Below are positions 58,801-61,800 of a stretch of 64,000 bases of DNA, in pieces. Under the pieces are notes generated by a model, which made no database searches, was not told where the DNA came from, and saw nothing but the letters and a program-made list of their open reading frames with translations. The first letter of the stretch is position 1. Every line of letters starts with the position of its first letter. The stretch is from Eublepharis macularius. Lineage: Eukaryota; Chordata; Lepidosauria; Squamata; Eublepharidae. The stretch covers positions 22,726,001 to 22,790,000 of the forward strand of contig NC_072797.1 of NCBI RefSeq assembly GCF_028583425.1, given 5' to 3'. Position numbers and translations under genes: made by a program.

Positions 58801-61800
58801 TGAGTCGAGATAAGGCTTGTTCATGGTTGTTGGGTAGTTGCTGTCTAGGCGTGCGGAAAGGAAGTGGGGCGATCCAACTCCCGGAGTCGTCTTGCTGAAG
58901 TTCCCTTCCCATTAACTGCAGGAATTGCTTGTCTTCTCTAGATGGGGCGAGCATGTTGTCCTCTTTGGTTGTCTGGAACACTGTAGCTCCTAAGTCATAG
59001 TCCTGTTCAGTCAGCGTGAAGTGTTCTGGACATGGTTTCAAGTGTGAGGCTCTCCCATTATCTAGGACAGTTGTGGCAAAGACACTCACCTGGCTTGGCA
59101 TCTGCAGACGATCAATACAGATATTCCCTATGATGACCCACCCCAGATCATACCTCTGGGCGTGTGGAGTGCCAGGGGGTCCCATGAGCAGCTCATGGCA
59201 GGCCAAAAGATCAGAGACATCTATTCCGAGCAGAAGCATGATTTGTGCATCTGGATCTAGGGCAGGAATTTGATCTGCAATCGGTCGTAGATGGGGATGA
59301 TGGATTGCCACCTCTGGTGTCGGTATCTGGTCGCGATCGCCGGGTAGGGCATCACATTCTAACAATGTTGGTAGGGAGAACTGGTTGCCGCCATTGAGTG
59401 GTTCGATCTGAAACCCGATAGCTGTCCTCCCCGCCGTGCGCTGGACCCCAGCGCACGTCCTGAGGATATATGGAGTTTCGTCTCCCTGTAAATTGAAGAG
59501 CTCAAAGAACTCCGGGCTGGCTAAGGACCGGTTGCTTTGACCATCTAAGACTACGTACATCTTCTGGGCCAATTCCGGGTGACCAGCAGGGTAGACCTTG
59601 GCGAGACATATGTGATGGCAGGAGCGGTCGCTTTTCCCATTGCCGCAAACTTGAGTACAGTGGGCTGCGACGACCTTGTCTTGGCCCGATGTGTCCTCTT
59701 GGCTTGTGGCTGTAGATGTGGGCGCCGCTTCCAGGTCAGGATCTGGATGCATGGCAGTCGGGTGCGCGTCACTACTGCATACATAACACTTGACGCTGGC
59801 CTTGCAATCTGTAGCTGTGTGATCCCGAGTCTTGCAACACTTGGGGCACACTTTGTGCTGTTTTAACAGGGCCGTCCGTGCCACCAGAGGCATCTCTCTG
59901 AAAGACTTACATCTATTCGCCGGGTGTTTGTACTTGTGAAGTGGACAATAGTACTGCTGTGCAGGTGGTTCCTGAGCATGTGACTGGTGAGCTAGTTTCT
60001 TCCCAGGGTAGGATTTTGCTGCAGCGCTTGAGACTCCCGTCTTCAGCACGGAGACCGCTGCCTTAGGCTTGTTGTCTCGTAGAGGTGCCTTCTCGATGCG
60101 GGATTCAGAAGTGCGCACGGCATATCCGCACTGTGGATCATTACGTGACCTAGCCAGCCAGCAAACAAAGTCCACCAGGAGTGAGAAAGGAGGATACTGC
60201 CCTTCATTTTCAGCCTTATAGGCATAAACTTCGTCGCCCCATCTGTCTTGTAGTGGAGCTGGTAACTTTTCCGTGATTTCCCTCTGTGTTAAATGCTGAT
60301 CAAGAGTTGCCAGCCCTGGTAAAGCTGGGTTGCGCATGGCATTCCTTAGCTCCACAAGGAGATCAGCCAGGTCCCATAACTTACGAGGGTTAGAGGCGGG
60401 TATCTTGGGAAACTTCTTCAGTTTCAACAGGAATGAGGTTTCGATTTGCCAAGATGTTCCATAGCGCTCATCAAGACGTTCCCAGATCAAGTCAAGGGCT
60501 GTCCAGGGGTCTTCGATGTATGCGTTGTAAATGCGACTTGCCTGTGCAGCAGATTCAGGTCCCAGCCATGCGGTCAGGAGGGTGATTTCTTCATCGGCCT
60601 GAAGCATCATGTCCCTGATTGCTGCCTGGAAAGATGCCCTCCAGATCATGTAGTCCTCTGGGCAATCCGAGAACTTCTGCACACCACGGTCCATGAGGTC
60701 CCTTTTGGTTCTCCGAGGCACCTCACTAACCTTAGGTTCCTGATGTTGCACTGGATCTCGGTTCCTAGGGACAGGAGTGAAGGACAGAGGCGGATGTCGC
60801 GCTGGATCTCGGTTCCTAGGGACAGGAGTGAAGGACAGAGGCGATCTGGGCATAGGCTGACGCGCTGCCATCAGTCTGCGTGGGAAGAAAACTGGAGCAG
60901 TGGGGTTGAGCGGCCTGCATTCGCGTGGGTGCGCGTGGTCCTTCACGTAGGACAGGACTCGATGGGACGCATCTTCCACCTCCAGCGCAGCGAGACTGGA
61001 CTCTGCTTCCAGTGGACCACCATTCAGGAGTTTAGCTCGGACCCGCATCTTGTTCAATTCGATCTCCTTCTCAAGTGTAGCCAGCTGTGTCTTAAGAGCC
61101 TGCTGCTTCTTGGTGAATTCAAGCTCCATCTCCATGACAGCCATTTCAGCCTGCATTCTGGCTGCCTCAGTTGACTTTCGCGATAAGCGGCTGTGACAGG
61201 AAGAAGAGGATGTAGAGGATGGGGCCCTAGGTGATTTGCAGCTAGGGTCCTCCTTGGGCTTTGAAGATGTGGTGGGGCTTGGAAGACTGGTCTGAGGAGG
61301 CAGATTCCGCTCCGGAGCTGCTGTCTCTTGGGGATCCTCATCGGTTGCATCTAGGAGCTTCAAATGTTCTGCCTTGATGCGCAATTCCAGGTCATCAATG
61401 CAGGAGTTCACAAGTCGCTCTCGTTCATCAACCTTGGCCTCAAAGTGTAGCTGCTCTTCCCGTGCTTCTTCCGTGTCCAACCTCTTCAAGGTGCTAACAA
61501 TGAATTCATTGTTAGAAGCCCATTTGGCTATACGATACAGCAGACGTGCCCGGGTAGAGGACAGGTCCTCTGGCTCACAGACGTCTGTTAGGCTATCCAG
61601 CTCTTTCTTTAGCTTGATCCATTCCGTCTCTGCCTTCTTATATCTTTCTGCCTTCATTGCACACAAGTGTTCATGCATTTTAGCTGTCAAGGCTCTGTTT
61701 CGTGAACCAAGAGCAGGCTCTGCTTCTTGCTCATCTTGCGCCATTTGGTTGGGGTTAGGGACATTATCTGATGGATTCTCAGAAGAATTTCCCATTGCAA

